Shown in pieces: positions 19,921 to 29,383 of a DNA stretch of 64,000 nucleotides; within the stretch, counting starts at the first letter, position 1, and every line of letters starts with the position of its first letter. Source of the stretch: Vibrio hepatarius (GTDB lineage: Bacteria; Pseudomonadota; Gammaproteobacteria; Enterobacterales; Vibrionaceae); assembly GCF_001274785.1 (NCBI RefSeq), contig NZ_LHPI01000009.1, positions 1-64,000 on the forward strand. Direction: 5' to 3'. A program made the position numbers and the translations under genes. The notes below the pieces were generated by a model. The model saw only the letters and a program-made list of their open reading frames with translations. It did no database searches and was not told the origin of the DNA.

Positions 19921-21849
19921 ATGACAGATTCTGTAATTCAGTTTAGCGATCTAGCGCTTAACGACTCTATCCTTTCGGCTCTTGACGGAATGGGTTTCGT
20001 TTCACCAACTCCAATTCAGGCGGCGGCTATTCCTCACCTGATGGCTGGTTCAGACGCACTAGGTAAAGCTCAGACTGGTACTGGTAAAACAGCAGCTTTC
20101 TCTCTGCCACTTCTAAACAAGGTTGATTTCTCTCAACGTAAGCCACAAGCGATCGTGCTTGCTCCAACTCGCGAGCTAGCGATTCAGGTTGCAGCTGAGA
20201 TGAAGAACCTAGGTAAAAACATCTCTGGCCTTAAAGTACTAGAAATCTACGGTGGTGCATCTATCGTTGATCAGATGCGTGCTCTTAAAAATGGCGCACA
20301 AATCATCGTTGGTACTCCTGGTCGTGTTCAAGACCTTATCAACCGCGATCGCCTTCACCTAGACGAAGTACATACTTTCGTTCTTGATGAAGCAGACGAA
20401 ATGCTAAACATGGGTTTCGTTGACGACGTAACAGCGATCATGGAACACGCTCCATCTTCTGCACAGCGCGTATTGTTCTCTGCAACTATGCCTCCAATGC
20501 TGAAAAACATTGTTGAACGCTTCCTACGTGAACCAGTAACCATTGACGTTGCAGGTAAAAACCACACTGTAGATAAAGTAGAGCAACAATTCTGGGTTGT
20601 TAAAGGCGTAGAAAAAGACGAAGCAATGTCTCGTCTACTAGAAACTGAAGAGACTGATGCATCTATCGTATTCGTACGTACTCGTCAGGACACTGAGCGT
20701 CTAGCAGATTGGCTATGTGCACGTGGCTTTAAAGCATCTGCACTACACGGCGACATCCCTCAGTCTCTACGTGAGCGTACTGTTGACCACATCAAACAAG
20801 GTGTTATCGACATTCTAGTTGCAACTGACGTTGTTGCTCGTGGTCTTGACGTTCCTCGTATTACACACGTATTTAACTACGACATCCCATTCGATGTTGA
20901 GTCTTACATCCACCGTATCGGCCGTACTGGTCGTGCTGGACGTAAAGGTAAAGCGATCCTTCTAGTTCGCACTAACCAAATGCGTATGCTTCGCACTATC
21001 GAGCGCGTAACTAAGTCTTCAATGGAAGAAATCCAACTTCCACTGCGTGACAAAGTTGCAGAAGCTCGTCTAGTTAAACTAGGTGCAGAGCTAGAAGCAG
21101 ACAAAGAACACAAAGCGCTAGAGAAATTCTCTGAGCTTGTAGAAAAACTGCAAGAAACGCTAGACATCGATGCAACCACACTGGCTGCTATCCTTCTTAA
21201 GCGCCAGCAAGGCAAACGCCCACTATTCTACATTGGCGAAGACCCAATGGTTGAAGCAATTGAGCGTGATAAGAAACGTCGTCAAGAGCGTCGCGAAGGT
21301 GGCCGTGACGGTCGTCGTGAAGGCGGTCGTGGCTTCAACAGCAACCAAGATTGGGATACTTACCAATTCCAAGTTGGTCGCGAGCAAGGCGTTCAAGTGA
21401 AAGACATCGTTGGTGCACTAGCAAACGAGCTAGGCCTAACTAAAGGTTCTATCGGCGCGATCAAACTGGATCAAGGCGAAACTTACGTTCAGCTACCAAA
21501 AGCAATGTCTTCAGACGCAGCAACTAAGCTAAGCAAGCTACGTATTCGTCAGAAGCAAGTTGATGCTGTTGTTTGTGACTTCAACGATTTCCGTGAGCCT
21601 CGTGGTCGCCGTGATGGCGGTCGTGGTCGCGATGGCGGTCGTCGTGAAGGTGGTTTCCGTAATCGTGATGGAAACCGTGAAGGCAACCGCGAAGGCGGCG
21701 GCTACCGTGGCAACCGTGAAGGTGGTCGTGGTAATCGTGAAGGCGGCCGTGATGGCGAGCGTCGCTTCGACCGTAACCGTGGTGGTGACCACCGTGGTAA
21801 CTACCGTGGCGAACGTGGTCATGGACGTACTCGTCGCAGCGAAGGTTAA
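19921..21849 (+). CDS. deaD: ATP-dependent DEAD-box RNA helicase DeaD (CsdA)
   Basis: A 642-residue helicase. The core shows the Q motif near residues 10-33, Walker A AQTGTGKT (50-57), PTRELA, GTPGR, DEAD (156-159), SAT (187-189), ARGLD and HRIGRTGR. A DbpA-like RNA-binding domain follows (about 475-555). The last 85 residues form a low-complexity Arg/Gly tail with repeated NREGG and GRDGG units, as in DeaD. It unwinds RNA in ribosome assembly and mRNA turnover, especially in the cold. The ATG at 19921 is chosen: it has AGGATCC upstream and matches family length; an in-frame codon at 19894 does not. Confidence 0.95.
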   Translation: MTDSVIQFSDLALNDSILSALDGMGFVSPTPIQAAAIPHLMAGSDALGKAQTGTGKTAAFSLPLLNKVDFSQRKPQAIVLAPTRELAIQVAAEMKNLGKNISGLKVLEIYGGASIVDQMRALKNGAQIIVGTPGRVQDLINRDRLHLDEVHTFVLDEADEMLNMGFVDDVTAIMEHAPSSAQRVLFSATMPPMLKNIVERFLREPVTIDVAGKNHTVDKVEQQFWVVKGVEKDEAMSRLLETEETDASIVFVRTRQDTERLADWLCARGFKASALHGDIPQSLRERTVDHIKQGVIDILVATDVVARGLDVPRITHVFNYDIPFDVESYIHRIGRTGRAGRKGKAILLVRTNQMRMLRTIERVTKSSMEEIQLPLRDKVAEARLVKLGAELEADKEHKALEKFSELVEKLQETLDIDATTLAAILLKRQQGKRPLFYIGEDPMVEAIERDKKRRQERREGGRDGRREGGRGFNSNQDWDTYQFQVGREQGVQVKDIVGALANELGLTKGSIGAIKLDQGETYVQLPKAMSSDAATKLSKLRIRQKQVDAVVCDFNDFREPRGRRDGGRGRDGGRREGGFRNRDGNREGNREGGGYRGNREGGRGNREGGRDGERRFDRNRGGDHRGNYRGERGHGRTRRSEG

Positions 21850-21875
21850 TCCCTGCTGATGCGCACATGAATACA

Positions 21876-21906
21876 AAAAAGCCAGTAGCAATGCTACTGG
21901 CTTTTT
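21876..21906 (+). terminator. Bidirectional terminator between deaD and rbsR
   Basis: GCCAGTAGC/GCTACTGGC stem with loop AAT, flanked by A-run and T-run, so it can stop both convergent transcripts. Confidence 0.9.
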
Positions 21907-21924
21907 TTGTTATCTTAAAATGAG

Positions 21925-22926
21925 TTACATACGTTTCACGGTTTTTCGTTCCACCAGCGTAGGCTCAAGCTGCACTACCTGCGGTTCGGTTTCTCCGCCA
22001 TCTAACTTATTCAACAAGGCTTCAACTGCCGCTTTACCCAAACGGTATTTTGGCTGGTGCACCGTAGTCAGTGCCGGAGTCATAAACTTCGCGATATGGA
22101 TATCATCGTAGCCGATAATCGAAAGGTCGTCCGGAATACGAATACCTCGCTCGTTCGCCGCGTGAATCACGCCCATCGCCATCATGTCGTTACAGACAAA
22201 AATCGCTTCGGGTAATGTTCCTTTGTCGCACATTTTATTAAACGACTCATAGCCACCTTCGCACTCAAAATCTGACTCGATGATCCAGTTAGGATTGAAC
22301 TCAAGTCCTGCTTCATTCAATGCGCGTTTATAACCTTCGTAACGCATTTGCGCCTGATGCTTAACCAGCGGTCCGGTAATACAGCCAATGTGTTTATGTC
22401 CCGCATCCACCAAGTGCTTCGCTGCCATATAACCACCGCGCAGTGAGTTATCTTGAATCTTGTCACTGGTAAACAGCATCGGTCCCCAGTCCATCACCAC
22501 AACGGGAATATCAGGGTACTTTTCAAACACATCGATACGTTCACCTTCCAACGAAGAACACATCAGAATCAAACCATCGACGCGCTTTTGCAGTAAGGTA
22601 TTAATCGATTCACGCATGCGCTCATTGTCGCCTTCTGTGTTACACAAAATTAGGTTGTAACCTTTGTGATAACAGCTGCGCTCTACCCCTTTCACCACTT
22701 CGCCAAAAAACGGGTTGGTTGAGGTCGTGACCAGCATACCGATGGTTTTGGTGCGATTGATTTTAAGGCTGCGAGCTAACGCGGAAGGTGCATAATTAAG
22801 ATCCTGAGCCGCCTTGTTGACTCGCTCAGAAATCTCTTCACTAACAAATCGCGACTTGTTGATTACATGGCTAACGGTCGAGGTCGATACCCCCGCCAGT
22901 CTCGCAATGTCTTTCATTGTTGCCAT
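21925..22926 (-). CDS. rbsR: Ribose operon repressor RbsR (LacI family)
   Basis: A 333-residue LacI-family repressor. The N-terminal helix-turn-helix is ATMKDIARLAGVSTSTVSHVINKSRFVSEE, followed by the hinge helix (ALARSLK) and a periplasmic-binding-protein-like effector domain. The sequence is close to E. coli RbsR. It should repress rbsDACBKR until ribose binds. GAGG lies 7 bp before the ATG. It is the last gene of the operon, 34 bp after rbsK, and the perfect dyad at 28001-28018 is its likely operator. Confidence 0.95.
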   Translation of the reverse strand: MATMKDIARLAGVSTSTVSHVINKSRFVSEEISERVNKAAQDLNYAPSALARSLKINRTKTIGMLVTTSTNPFFGEVVKGVERSCYHKGYNLILCNTEGDNERMRESINTLLQKRVDGLILMCSSLEGERIDVFEKYPDIPVVVMDWGPMLFTSDKIQDNSLRGGYMAAKHLVDAGHKHIGCITGPLVKHQAQMRYEGYKRALNEAGLEFNPNWIIESDFECEGGYESFNKMCDKGTLPEAIFVCNDMMAMGVIHAANERGIRIPDDLSIIGYDDIHIAKFMTPALTTVHQPKYRLGKAAVEALLNKLDGGETEPQVVQLEPTLVERKTVKRM

Positions 22927-22960
22927 GCAATATCCTCTTTCAAACTGGCGGAAATACTAA

Positions 22961-23881
22961 CTATACCTGCTCAGCAAGAAAGGCGTCGACTTCTTCCCGG
23001 CTAGGGATAGAGGTTTGCGCACCAAAACGCGTGACCGAGATTGCTGCCGCCGCATGAGCAAACTTAATGGCTGATTTTAGAGGCAATTGTTCCAATAAAC
23101 CAGTGACCAATGCCCCATTAAAGGTATCGCCCGCCGCAGTAGTATCGGTCGCCTTAACTCTGAAACCAGCAATCAACTCACCTTGACCACCCATACTTAA
23201 CCAAACACCTTTTGCGCCTAAAGTGATCAATACCGTATCGATGCCTTTACTATGTAAAGCATTCGCGGCTTTTTGTGCAGTCACATCATCCGTAACTTCG
23301 ATTCCGGTTAACACTTCTGCTTCGGTTTCATTCGGAGTGATGATGTCGATACAAGATAGGAGTTCATCAGACAACGTTTTCGCTGGCGCAGGGTTGAGGA
23401 TCACCGTGGTTTGCGCATGCTTCGCCACTTGCGCCGCCTTTTCGATGCCGCAAAGTGGTGTTTCAAGTTGCATCAACAGATAGTCAGCCTGACGAATGCG
23501 CTCAAGGTCCGGCTCAATCGCCTCTGCGGTCAACTTAGCGTTTGCTTCTGCTGAAATGCAGATACTGTTCTCACCACTGTCAGAAACTTGAATCATCGCG
23601 ATACCTGTTGGGCAGTTGGGCTGCATTTTGACCGCACCGATATCGATGTTATCCATTTTGAAGTTTTCGCGAATATTGATGCCAAATGCATCATCACCAA
23701 CACAAGCGATAAAGCCGGTATCTGCTTTTAGGCGCGCGGCTGCAACCGCTTGGTTCGCCCCTTTGCCACCTGGGATAACTTGGTAATTACGACCATGAAG
23801 CGTCTCGCCAGGGCGAGGGAAAGAAGGCACTTGAAGAACATGGTCAGCGTTAACACTACCTAAAACCACTAACTTATTCAT
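22961..23881 (-). CDS. rbsK: Ribokinase
   Basis: A 306-residue PfkB-family sugar kinase. It has the first PfkB signature PGGKGANQAVAAARL (about 37-51), substrate-contact residues NADH near the N-terminus, and the second signature DTTAAGDTFNGAL near residue 250, whose aspartate is the catalytic base. It phosphorylates ribose to ribose-5-phosphate after uptake. It lies between rbsB and rbsR, with a 180-bp gap after rbsB that holds short inverted repeats. Confidence 0.95.
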   Translation of the reverse strand: MNKLVVLGSVNADHVLQVPSFPRPGETLHGRNYQVIPGGKGANQAVAAARLKADTGFIACVGDDAFGINIRENFKMDNIDIGAVKMQPNCPTGIAMIQVSDSGENSICISAEANAKLTAEAIEPDLERIRQADYLLMQLETPLCGIEKAAQVAKHAQTTVILNPAPAKTLSDELLSCIDIITPNETEAEVLTGIEVTDDVTAQKAANALHSKGIDTVLITLGAKGVWLSMGGQGELIAGFRVKATDTTAAGDTFNGALVTGLLEQLPLKSAIKFAHAAAAISVTRFGAQTSIPSREEVDAFLAEQV

Positions 23882-24060
23882 ACGGTTATCCTCGGTTCTC
23901 TAGAACCTTTATACAATTTCAACAGTTAATAAGTTTGTGCTCTCGTAAAAGCACAAGCTTATTGGCCCTCCCCCTCTAAACGACAGATAACAACGAGGGA
24001 GAGGACACAATTTAGCTCACACCGATGTTAAGGACGGCTTAGCGCCCTAACAGGTGTCAG

Positions 24061-24939
24061 TTATTTAGTCACCACTTTTAATGGTACTGGAATGTATTGC
24101 TCAACCGACTCGCCTTTTAGTACTTTGGCTGCGGTTTCAACGCCTAGTGCACCGATTAGGTCTGGTTGTTGCGCTACTGTCGCCGCTAGTTTGCCACGAT
24201 TTACCGCTGCAATACCGTCGTCAGTGCCGTCGAAACCAACGATCATCACATCTTTACCTGACGCTTGTACCGCACGTAGAGCACCCAATGCCATTTCATC
24301 GTTCTGTGCGAATACCGCTTGAACATCTGGGTTTGCCGCGAGCAGGTTCTCCATTACGTTCAGACCTTTAGTACGGTCGAAGTCAGCAGGTTGGCTCGCA
24401 AGCAGTTCCATCTCGCTACCTTTTACTGAGTTCATAAAGCCTTCACCACGTTCACGCGCTGCAGAAGTACCCGCAATGCCTTCTAGCTGGATAACTTTCG
24501 CTTTCTCACCCACTTTTTCCATGATGAAACGACCCGCCATTTCACCACCAGCTACGTTGTCTGACGCGATGTGACTAACAACGTCACCACGGCTTGCGCC
24601 ACGGTCCAGCGTAAGTACAGGGATGTTTGAACGGTTTGCCATGCGAATCGCGTTCGATACTGCATCGGAATCCGTTGGGTTGATCAGAATGGCTTTTACA
24701 CCACGAACGGTTAAGTCTTCTACGTTAGAAAGCTCTTTGCTTGGGTCGTTTTGCGAATCCAGAACGATTAGGTCGTAACCCAGTTCTTTCGCTTTCGCTT
24801 CCGCACCGTCTTTCATTGTAACGAAGAACGGGTTGTTCAGCGTAGACAGTACGATAGCCATCGTGTCTTGCGCCTGTGCTGAAACGGAAACAGTTGACGA
24901 AAGAAGTGCAGCAGAGATAAGAGTTGCGAGTTTTTTCAT
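24061..24939 (-). CDS. rbsB: Ribose ABC transporter periplasmic binding protein RbsB
   Basis: A 292-residue protein with a signal peptide ([24 protein letters not shown]) and the type I periplasmic-binding fold. Motifs such as [22 protein letters not shown] and [14 protein letters not shown] match RbsB. It captures ribose for RbsAC. The start at MKKLA is preferred to an in-frame ATG 20 codons upstream because AAGGACT precedes it and the signal peptide begins there. It follows rbsC. Confidence 0.95.
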   Translation of the reverse strand: MKKLATLISAALLSSTVSVSAQAQDTMAIVLSTLNNPFFVTMKDGAEAKAKELGYDLIVLDSQNDPSKELSNVEDLTVRGVKAILINPTDSDAVSNAIRMANRSNIPVLTLDRGASRGDVVSHIASDNVAGGEMAGRFIMEKVGEKAKVIQLEGIAGTSAARERGEGFMNSVKGSEMELLASQPADFDRTKGLNVMENLLAANPDVQAVFAQNDEMALGALRAVQASGKDVMIVGFDGTDDGIAAVNRGKLAATVAQQPDLIGALGVETAAKVLKGESVEQYIPVPLKVVTK

Positions 24940-24995
24940 TGTGTTAGTCCTTGTGTAGGGTGGCTCGAAGTCCTTTCCTCCGAGCCTGTTATGAA

Positions 24996-25979
24996 TCACT
25001 TGTTTTTGTTGTCTACCAATACTGCCAGTAGGATAACGACCGCTTTCGCAATCATTTGGTAGTAAGAAGATACGTCGAGTAGGTTTAGAGCGTTGTTGAG
25101 GAAGCCAATGATCAGCGCACCAATCAGCGTGCCCATGATGCGCCCTTTACCACCCATTAAGCTGGTACCACCGAGTACCACTGCGGCAATCGCATCCAGC
25201 TCGTAACCCATACCTGCGGTTGGCTGCGCAGATGAAAGACGTGAGGTAATAATGATGCCTGCTAGAGCTGCAAGCAGACCACAGATGGCGTACACACCAA
25301 TCTTCACACGGTCAACATTGATACCCGATAGGCGAGTCGCTGATTCGTTACCACCTAGCGCGTAAACGTAGCGGCCAAAACGCGTGTGGTTAAGCAGATA
25401 CCAAGCAGCAGCAAACACCACCACCATGATCCAAACTGGAACAGGGATACCCAGCGCGTAGCCAGTGCCGAACCACGCAAAAGCGTCAGCAGTATCGGTA
25501 AAGCCTGTCGAGATTGGACGACCTTCGGTGTACACCATAGTCACACCACGTAGAAGCGTCATCGTGACTAGCGTTGCAATGAACGCCTGAACTTTACCTT
25601 TGGCGATAATAATGCCACTTATCGCACCTAGCGCTGCACCAGCTAGCAAAGCGGTCGGTACAGCAATCAGTACCGGAACTTCCATCGCAATCAAGCTCGC
25701 GGCAAAAGCACCACACAGCGCGAGTACGGAGCCGACACTCAAATCAATCCCAGCAGTTAAGATAACCAACGTCATACCTACCGCAATAATCGCATTCACA
25801 GAGGTTTGACGCAGAATGTTGAGAATGTTGTCGACGGTAAAGAAGTTCGGATTGAGGAAAGAGACCACAACAATCAAGAACAGTAATGCAATCAGCGATT
25901 TTTGTTCAATCAGCCATTCTTTGCTGAACAGCTTCTTGCTGCCAGTTTCATTTGGTTTGCTCATCGTGTTAGTACTCAT
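24996..25979 (-). CDS. rbsC: Ribose ABC transporter permease RbsC
   Basis: A 327-residue inner-membrane permease of the BPD_transp_2 family with about eight to ten hydrophobic segments. The motif [24 protein letters not shown] region and GIDLSVGSV are characteristic of RbsC. It forms the ribose channel with RbsA. Its ATG overlaps the rbsA stop codon (ATGA), implying coupled translation. Confidence 0.94.
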   Translation of the reverse strand: MSTNTMSKPNETGSKKLFSKEWLIEQKSLIALLFLIVVVSFLNPNFFTVDNILNILRQTSVNAIIAVGMTLVILTAGIDLSVGSVLALCGAFAASLIAMEVPVLIAVPTALLAGAALGAISGIIIAKGKVQAFIATLVTMTLLRGVTMVYTEGRPISTGFTDTADAFAWFGTGYALGIPVPVWIMVVVFAAAWYLLNHTRFGRYVYALGGNESATRLSGINVDRVKIGVYAICGLLAALAGIIITSRLSSAQPTAGMGYELDAIAAVVLGGTSLMGGKGRIMGTLIGALIIGFLNNALNLLDVSSYYQMIAKAVVILLAVLVDNKNK

Positions 25980-27487
25980 GCTGCTTCCTCGTTAATATTT
26001 TTGCCAACGGCACAGGCCAGTAGTTTTTCCTGATCGGCATCTTTTGCATCAAATTCACCGCTGATACGACCTTCGTGCATCACCAGAATGCGGTCGCTCA
26101 TGCCTAATACTTCAGGCATTTCGGAAGAGACGAGGATGATGCTCATCCCATCAGCTTTGAATTTATTAATTAGTTGGTAGATCTCTTTCTTGGCGCCAAC
26201 GTCAACACCACGTGTTGGCTCGTCCAGAATGAGAACTTTAGGTTTGGTCATTAACCCTTTAGCGATCGCAACCTTCTGCTGGTTACCACCAGACAAGTTG
26301 CCAATAATTTGATCGCGGGTTGGCGTCTTGATGTTGAAGAGTTTGATAAAGTCTTCAACGGCAATCACTTCTTCGTTGTGTTGGATACGACCACCTTTGG
26401 TTAGCTTATCCAGCGCACACAGCGACATGTTTTCTTTTACCGACAGACCCAACACTAAACCGTCACCTTTACGGTCTTCTGAGATGTAAGCAATACCATT
26501 GGCCAAGCCGTCTTGCGGACTAACAGGATTAATGGTTTTGTGGTCTAGGTTGATCACGCCGCGCTCACTTGGTAACGCGCCATAAATCACTTTCATCAAC
26601 TCGGTTCGCCCCGCGCCCATCAAGCCTGAAATACCCAGAATCTCACCGCGTTTGAGGGTAAAGCTGACGTCTTTCACACCCGACCCTGTCAGGCCAATCA
26701 CCTCAAGACAAGTTTCGCCGTGACGCACGTCGATACGTGGGTATTGTTCGTCGAGTTTACGGCCGACCATCATTTCAATCAGGCCGTCTTCATCGGTATC
26801 AGAAACTTTGCATTCACCGATAAATTTGCCATCACGCAACACGGTAATGTCATCACAAATCTGGAAGATTTCTTTCAGGCGGTGCGAGATGTACACAATG
26901 CCGCAGCCTTGGTCGCGCAATTCGTTGATCACGCTAAACAGCGATTCAGTTTCGGTATCGGTCAACGCATCGGTCGGCTCATCCATAATGATGACTTTCG
27001 ATTCAAACGATAGTGCTTTGGCGATTTCCACCATTTGCTGCTCGCCTAAACTCAAGTCGCCCAATAACGTCTTCGAGCTATGCTTGACGTTCAAGCGCGC
27101 CAGCAGTTTGTCGGCTTCAACGTACATTTTGTCCCACTGAATACGTCCCATCGCGCCGGTAAACTCTCGGCCGAGGAAAATGTTTTCCGCAATGGTTAGC
27201 TCTGGGATCAGGTTAAGCTCTTGGTGGATGATGCTGATACCCGCTTGCTGAGAATCTCGCGGGCCTTTAAATGCCGCTGGGCTGCCTTGGTAGTGAATCG
27301 AACCCGCATCTTTGCTGTAGATGCCAGTCAGCACTTTCATCAAGGTAGATTTACCAGCGCCATTCTCACCCATAAGCGCCATCACTCGACCTGGGTACAC
27401 GTTAAGGCTGGCTTTGTCCAACGCCTTCACACCTGGGAATGCTTTCTCAATCTCGCTTAGTTGTAAGATGGCTTGAGTCATATTCAA
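25976..27487 (-). CDS. rbsA: Ribose ABC transporter ATPase RbsA
   Basis: A 503-residue protein made of two fused ABC domains. The N-terminal domain has an intact Walker [10 protein letters not shown] (40-48), signature LSLGEQQ and Walker [12 protein letters not shown]. The C-terminal domain has a degenerate Walker A ([10 protein letters not shown]) but a full signature LSGGNQQK and LDEPTRGVD. This asymmetry is normal in sugar ATPases of the RbsA/MglA type. It drives ribose import through RbsC. Confidence 0.95.
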   Translation of the reverse strand: MNMTQAILQLSEIEKAFPGVKALDKASLNVYPGRVMALMGENGAGKSTLMKVLTGIYSKDAGSIHYQGSPAAFKGPRDSQQAGISIIHQELNLIPELTIAENIFLGREFTGAMGRIQWDKMYVEADKLLARLNVKHSSKTLLGDLSLGEQQMVEIAKALSFESKVIIMDEPTDALTDTETESLFSVINELRDQGCGIVYISHRLKEIFQICDDITVLRDGKFIGECKVSDTDEDGLIEMMVGRKLDEQYPRIDVRHGETCLEVIGLTGSGVKDVSFTLKRGEILGISGLMGAGRTELMKVIYGALPSERGVINLDHKTINPVSPQDGLANGIAYISEDRKGDGLVLGLSVKENMSLCALDKLTKGGRIQHNEEVIAVEDFIKLFNIKTPTRDQIIGNLSGGNQQKVAIAKGLMTKPKVLILDEPTRGVDVGAKKEIYQLINKFKADGMSIILVSSEMPEVLGMSDRILVMHEGRISGEFDAKDADQEKLLACAVGKNINEEAA

Positions 27488-27504
27488 TCCTTAATTTGTA
27501 TGGT

Positions 27505-27924
27505 TTAAAACACCACACCAGCTTGAAAAATCACATTCGCGTATGGGGTGCATTCACCAGTACGAACGACGGCTCGGCTCTGCTGAGAGCGAGATTTGAA
27601 TTCTTCATGAGAGAGATAAGAAATGGCGATGGTTTTGCCTGTTTTCTCTTGCTCACTAGCAAGTTCTGCCAACAGTGCCTCATGCAGCTGTGGACTGACG
27701 GAAGCAAACTCTTCAGCCATGATCACGCCTTCAACTTGAGATTCACTCAGCCAAACACGCACGGTTTGCAAAAAGCTTGGCACTCCATGAGTCAGTGCAA
27801 GATCTATGCGCTGCACCGATGGAGGGATGGGTAATCCTGCGTCACAAATAGTGACTTCATCGGTGTGTCCTAGCGTGGCAACTAAGTAAGAAAGTTCAGA
27901 GTTAATCAGGGTACTTTTTTTCAT
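27505..27924 (-). CDS. rbsD: D-ribose pyranase RbsD
   Basis: A 139-residue protein matching RbsD, which interconverts pyranose and furanose forms of ribose so that ribokinase gets its preferred form. The catalytic His20 and Asp28 (GHTDEVTICDAGLPIP) are conserved, as is the C-terminal RTGECTPYANVIFQAGV segment. It is the first gene of the rbs operon, 17 bp before rbsA. Confidence 0.95.
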   Translation of the reverse strand: MKKSTLINSELSYLVATLGHTDEVTICDAGLPIPPSVQRIDLALTHGVPSFLQTVRVWLSESQVEGVIMAEEFASVSPQLHEALLAELASEQEKTGKTIAISYLSHEEFKSRSQQSRAVVRTGECTPYANVIFQAGVVF

Positions 27925-28228
27925 CTCATCGACCTATGTCATTCACGTTTAGACAAACAAGAGCTTTCAATATCTGCCATTTTCGTATTGACAGAAAACC
28001 CATCGAAACGTTTCGATGAAATCTTAATAGCTATCTGTAATTTTGCGAGAAGGGACGAGTAATTGTGTGAAATGGATCTTTTAAGTAACCAAAAACCGCT
28101 TCAAAAAGTGATTTTATTCACTAATTTGATGTTTAAAGATCGCGAGAAATTGTCAATTTTACCTGCAGCAAACACACCAATTGATAAAATTTAGGTATAG
28201 TGTCGCCAATTAGGTTCAGGAACAAAGC
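27925..28228. promoter_or_regulatory. rbs promoter region and upstream of the DUF3012 lipoprotein gene
   Basis: A 304-bp divergent region. It holds the RbsR-type operator (28001-28018) and a TGTGTGAAATGGATC segment near 28063 that is a weak CRP-like candidate on the rbsD side. The right half should contain the promoter of the lipoprotein gene, whose AGGAACA lies at 28216-28222. Confidence 0.5.
28001..28018. promoter_or_regulatory. RbsR-type operator
   Basis: CATCGAAACGTTTCGATG is a perfect 18-bp palindrome with the GAAACGTTTC core recognised by LacI-family regulators such as RbsR and PurR. It lies 77-94 bp upstream of rbsD, in the right place to control the ribose operon encoded beside it. 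Confidence 0.85.
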
Positions 28229-28492
28229 ATGAAAAAAATTGCATTTATGTTGTTTGCGCTAGTGACTTTAAGCGCGTGTGAAGAAGAAGTTGGCACTCAA
28301 TCTTGGTGTGATGAAATGGACAGTACGCCAAAGACAGAATGGAATGCACAAGGTGCGGTGGATTACGCCAAACATTGTGTTTTGCTTGATGCCGTTGGCA
28401 GCCAAGCTTGGTGTGAACAGTTAGAGAACAAACCGAAAGCAGATTGGTCAACTAATGACGCGACCAGCTACGCTAAATACTGCATTCTTTAG
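28229..28492 (+). CDS. Small lipoprotein with two DUF3012 repeats
   Basis: An 87-residue protein with a lipoprotein signal (MKKIAFMLFALVTLSAC, Cys17). The mature part has two copies of the DUF3012 unit: each begins with QSWC or QAWC, continues through KP-x-WxxxxAxxYAKHC-like spacing and ends with a second cysteine. The four cysteines suggest disulfides in the periplasm. Function is unknown. It is monocistronic with a strong terminator. Confidence 0.8.
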   Translation: MKKIAFMLFALVTLSACEEEVGTQSWCDEMDSTPKTEWNAQGAVDYAKHCVLLDAVGSQAWCEQLENKPKADWSTNDATSYAKYCIL

Positions 28493-28517
28493 TCGTAAAC
28501 CAATGCTTATAAACTAG

Positions 28518-28544
28518 AAAAAGCTGCCAATTGGCAGCTTTTTT
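28518..28544 (+). terminator. Bidirectional terminator after the DUF3012 gene
   Basis: AAAAAGCTGCC/GGCAGCTTTTT stem with loop AATT. It serves convergent transcripts. Confidence 0.9.
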
Positions 28545-28562
28545 ATTACCTTAGCTAAGCAG

Positions 28563-29222
28563 TTAAGCTCTTTCTTCAAGTGAAATATTGTTGTTTGCCC
28601 ACAGTAGCGCTTGCAAACGGTTCTTGGCGTTAATCTTTTTAAAGATATTGTGCAAGTGTGTTTTTACCGTGTTTTCACTTACGTATAGCTTATCAGCGAT
28701 CTGCAAGTTTGAAGCACCATGGCCAAGCAGACGCATGATCTCTTTCTCTCGTTTAGTCAGATTGGCGTACGCTTGAGAAGTCGTCACCGTATTTGCACAG
28801 CGGAAGTACTCGATGTAGTCCTGCGCCACTTTACGTGACAACCACATCTCACCATCCATAATTTTTGCCATTCCTCTCAACAGAAGGTCGATATCATCAT
28901 CGACATAGAAAACGCCCGCTAAGTTATGCCATCGGAATAGTCGATTTGAAGCGACATCCTTTGGGCAGTTAATTACGATCTCCTTTGCCGGTTGCTCGTA
29001 ATTCGCGCGCGCTTGGCTATATTGGCTTAGTTTTTCATCATCAAGATATTGAAAGTCGAATAGTACAACGTCGCCGAGACTATGTTCATTATTAGATTCA
29101 CTGAGCTGCTCTAGAGTTAAAAGATCAACTTTGAGCTGTAGCCCCCTTTCCAGTGAATCCTTAAATAGGTTCGACTGCATATTCACATCCGATAAAAGGG
29201 TGATTCGATAGGTATTTTCCAT
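28563..29222 (-). CDS. VpsT/CpsQ-like LuxR-family regulator, probable c-di-GMP sensor
   Basis: A 219-residue regulator with an atypical receiver domain and a C-terminal LuxR helix-turn-helix (LTKREKEIMRLLGHGASNLQIADKLYVSENTVKTHLHNIFKKI). The whole sequence resembles V. cholerae VpsT: EIVINCPKDV, NLAGVFYVDDD and the c-di-GMP-binding motif WLSR (residues 127-130; family pattern W[F/L/M][T/S]R). Such proteins switch on exopolysaccharide and matrix genes when c-di-GMP is high. The usual phospho-acceptor aspartate site is not obvious. The ATG is preferred over an in-frame TTG three codons upstream. Which paralogue it is (VpsT, CpsQ, CpsS or another) cannot be settled here. Confidence 0.85.
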   Translation of the reverse strand: MENTYRITLLSDVNMQSNLFKDSLERGLQLKVDLLTLEQLSESNNEHSLGDVVLFDFQYLDDEKLSQYSQARANYEQPAKEIVINCPKDVASNRLFRWHNLAGVFYVDDDIDLLLRGMAKIMDGEMWLSRKVAQDYIEYFRCANTVTTSQAYANLTKREKEIMRLLGHGASNLQIADKLYVSENTVKTHLHNIFKKINAKNRLQALLWANNNISLEERA

Positions 29223-29383
29223 AATCGTCAATCTCCAGCTCGGTTACTCGGTCTCCCTAGACTATCTAACTTTTATTATTATCTAGTCAATATCACTCGT
29301 ACTCAAACTGGTGAAAAATCAGCGAAAAACACTTATTATTCAAATGATTATTAAATAGTTCTTAAGTTTGAGAAAAGGTAATA

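Noticed and set aside
21538..21891. Long ORFs in other frames over the 3' end of deaD
   Set aside because: They are low-complexity translations of the Arg/Gly repeat DNA; the DeaD frame explains the sequence.
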